Under the pieces are notes generated by a model. It was not told where the DNA came from. It saw nothing but the letters and a program-made list of their open reading frames with translations, and did not search any database. Shown here in pieces: positions 5,763 through 6,523 of a DNA stretch of 6,523 bases. The stretch is from Rickettsiales bacterium (lineage in GTDB: Bacteria; Pseudomonadota; Alphaproteobacteria; Rickettsiales; UBA1997), in contig CANEUK010000081.1 in NCBI GenBank assembly GCA_947441695.1, forward strand, positions 1-6,523. Direction: 5' to 3'. Every line of letters starts with the position of its first letter. Within the stretch, counting starts at the first letter, position 1. The position numbers and the translations under genes are program-made.

Positions 5763-6523
5763 ATGCTTCAAATCGCAATCGTAGTTTTCCGCGAAGTTCT
5801 AGAAATCGCGCTAATAATTGGCATTTTAACCGCCGCCACCAAAGAAATTTCGGGGCGCGGAAAATGGATTTTAAGCGGACTTTTTTTAGGCATTTTTGCC
5901 TCGCTGCTTTTGGCTTTTTCAACTGACAAAATTTCTGAAAGTTTAGACGGAATGGGGCAAGAATTTTTTAACGGACTTCTTTTAATTTCTGCCGCCATCA
6001 TGATTGGTTGGACGGTTTTGTGGATGCAAAAGCACGCCAAATCTATTTCAAGCGAACTTAAACGTTTGGGAAATTCGGTGCGCGATGGCAAAAAGCCGCT
6101 TTACGCTTTGTTGGTTGTGGTCTTTTTGTCGGTCTTGCGCGAAAGTGCCGAAATTGTGCTTTTTTCTTATAGTTATTTTGTTTCTGGAACTTCGCTTGCC
6201 GATATTATTTTTGGGCTTGTGGTTGGAATTTCTTTTGGCGCAGCCGCTGGTTTGGCACTTTATTTAGGAATTTTAAAAGCTTTTGGAAAATATTTTTTCA
6301 TTGTTACCACGTGGCTTTTAATTTTTTTAGCCGCCGCAATTTCTGCGCAAGGAATTGGTTTTTGGATAAATGCTCAAATCGTGCCAGCCTTAGCCAATCC
6401 TGCATTTGACGCTTCTCAAATTTTATCTGATCAAAGTTTTGTTGGAAAAATTTTACACATCTTTTTTGGCTATATCGACAAACCCGCTGGCACGCAGTTG
6501 ATTGCCTATTTTGCCACGCTTGG
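5763..6523 (+). CDS. FTR1-family high-affinity iron permease, 3' end cut by window
   Basis: This is an inner-membrane iron permease of the FTR1/EfeU (OFeT) family, open to the window edge with 253 codons visible and no stop. Two RExxE iron-binding motifs lie in membrane helices: REVLE (10-14) in the first and RESAE (126-130) in the fourth. Hydrophobic stretches occur at about 3-22, 36-53, 70-88, 113-137, 145-168 and 178-201. WMQKHAKSISSEL (87-99), after the third helix, is also family-typical, as is the late segment ending GYIDKPAGTQLIAYF. Family length suggests only a few tens of residues are missing. ATG 5763 places the first RExxE ten residues in, as usual. An in-frame ATG at 5712 would add 17 polar residues and is less likely. 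No Shine-Dalgarno sequence is visible. It diverges from hemW. Partners such as EfeO/EfeB or a multicopper oxidase may lie beyond the edge. Confidence 0.9.
   Translation, partial: MLQIAIVVFREVLEIALIIGILTAATKEISGRGKWILSGLFLGIFASLLLAFSTDKISESLDGMGQEFFNGLLLISAAIMIGWTVLWMQKHAKSISSELKRLGNSVRDGKKPLYALLVVVFLSVLRESAEIVLFSYSYFVSGTSLADIIFGLVVGISFGAAAGLALYLGILKAFGKYFFIVTTWLLIFLAAAISAQGIGFWINAQIVPALANPAFDASQILSDQSFVGKILHIFFGYIDKPAGTQLIAYFATL

Noticed and set aside
5768..6091. Minus-strand open frames opposite the first half of the FTR1 gene.
   Set aside because: The plus-strand frame has two RExxE motifs and membrane helices; the opposite frames show no recognisable protein.
6004..6267. Plus-strand open frame of 87 codons overlapping FTR1 in another frame.
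   Set aside because: It lies inside the FTR1 frame, which has clear motifs throughout; its hydrophobic product is an off-frame reading of membrane-helix codons.

Overview
The window looks like part of an AT-rich alphaproteobacterial chromosome. The evidence is protein similarity recalled by eye, with no search run. The phosphatidylserine decarboxylase is the short form with an RFGSR cleavage site, as in Rickettsia. The HemW protein has the 'ARPxQT' variant of a motif that is usually 'LPGQT' elsewhere. The PccB and trigger factor read like those of Rickettsiales-type alphaproteobacteria. Most coding sequences are full of A/T runs, and most starts lack a clear Shine-Dalgarno sequence. The order or genus cannot be fixed from this stretch.

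Layout: six genes lie on the minus strand. In transcription order they are hemW (about 5681 to 4494), a GNAT-type acetyltransferase (4492 to 3899), tig/trigger factor (about 3743 to 2403), psd (2363 to 1689), pccB (1646 to 111), and the first 15 codons of a Rossmann-fold protein that leaves the left edge (46 to 1). An FTR1-type iron permease diverges from hemW on the plus strand (5763 onward) and is cut by the right edge. The gaps are short: 1 nt between hemW and the GNAT gene, 39 nt tig-psd, 42 nt psd-pccB and 64 nt pccB-partial gene. The two larger gaps, about 155 nt before tig and 81 nt between hemW and FTR1, are the likely promoter regions. No hairpin-plus-T-run terminator, RNA gene, mobile element or CRISPR array was seen. 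No non-coding stretch exceeds 300 nt.

The genes are mostly housekeeping functions: nascent-chain folding (Tig), phosphatidylethanolamine synthesis (Psd), propionyl/acyl-CoA carboxylation (PccB), heme trafficking (HemW) and iron uptake (FTR1). Two points deserve attention. The PccB carries Ile408 where propionyl-CoA carboxylases normally have a specificity-determining Asp. An iron permease is also divergently paired with a heme chaperone across a short intergenic region holding a loose dyad. No new multi-gene system is evident.
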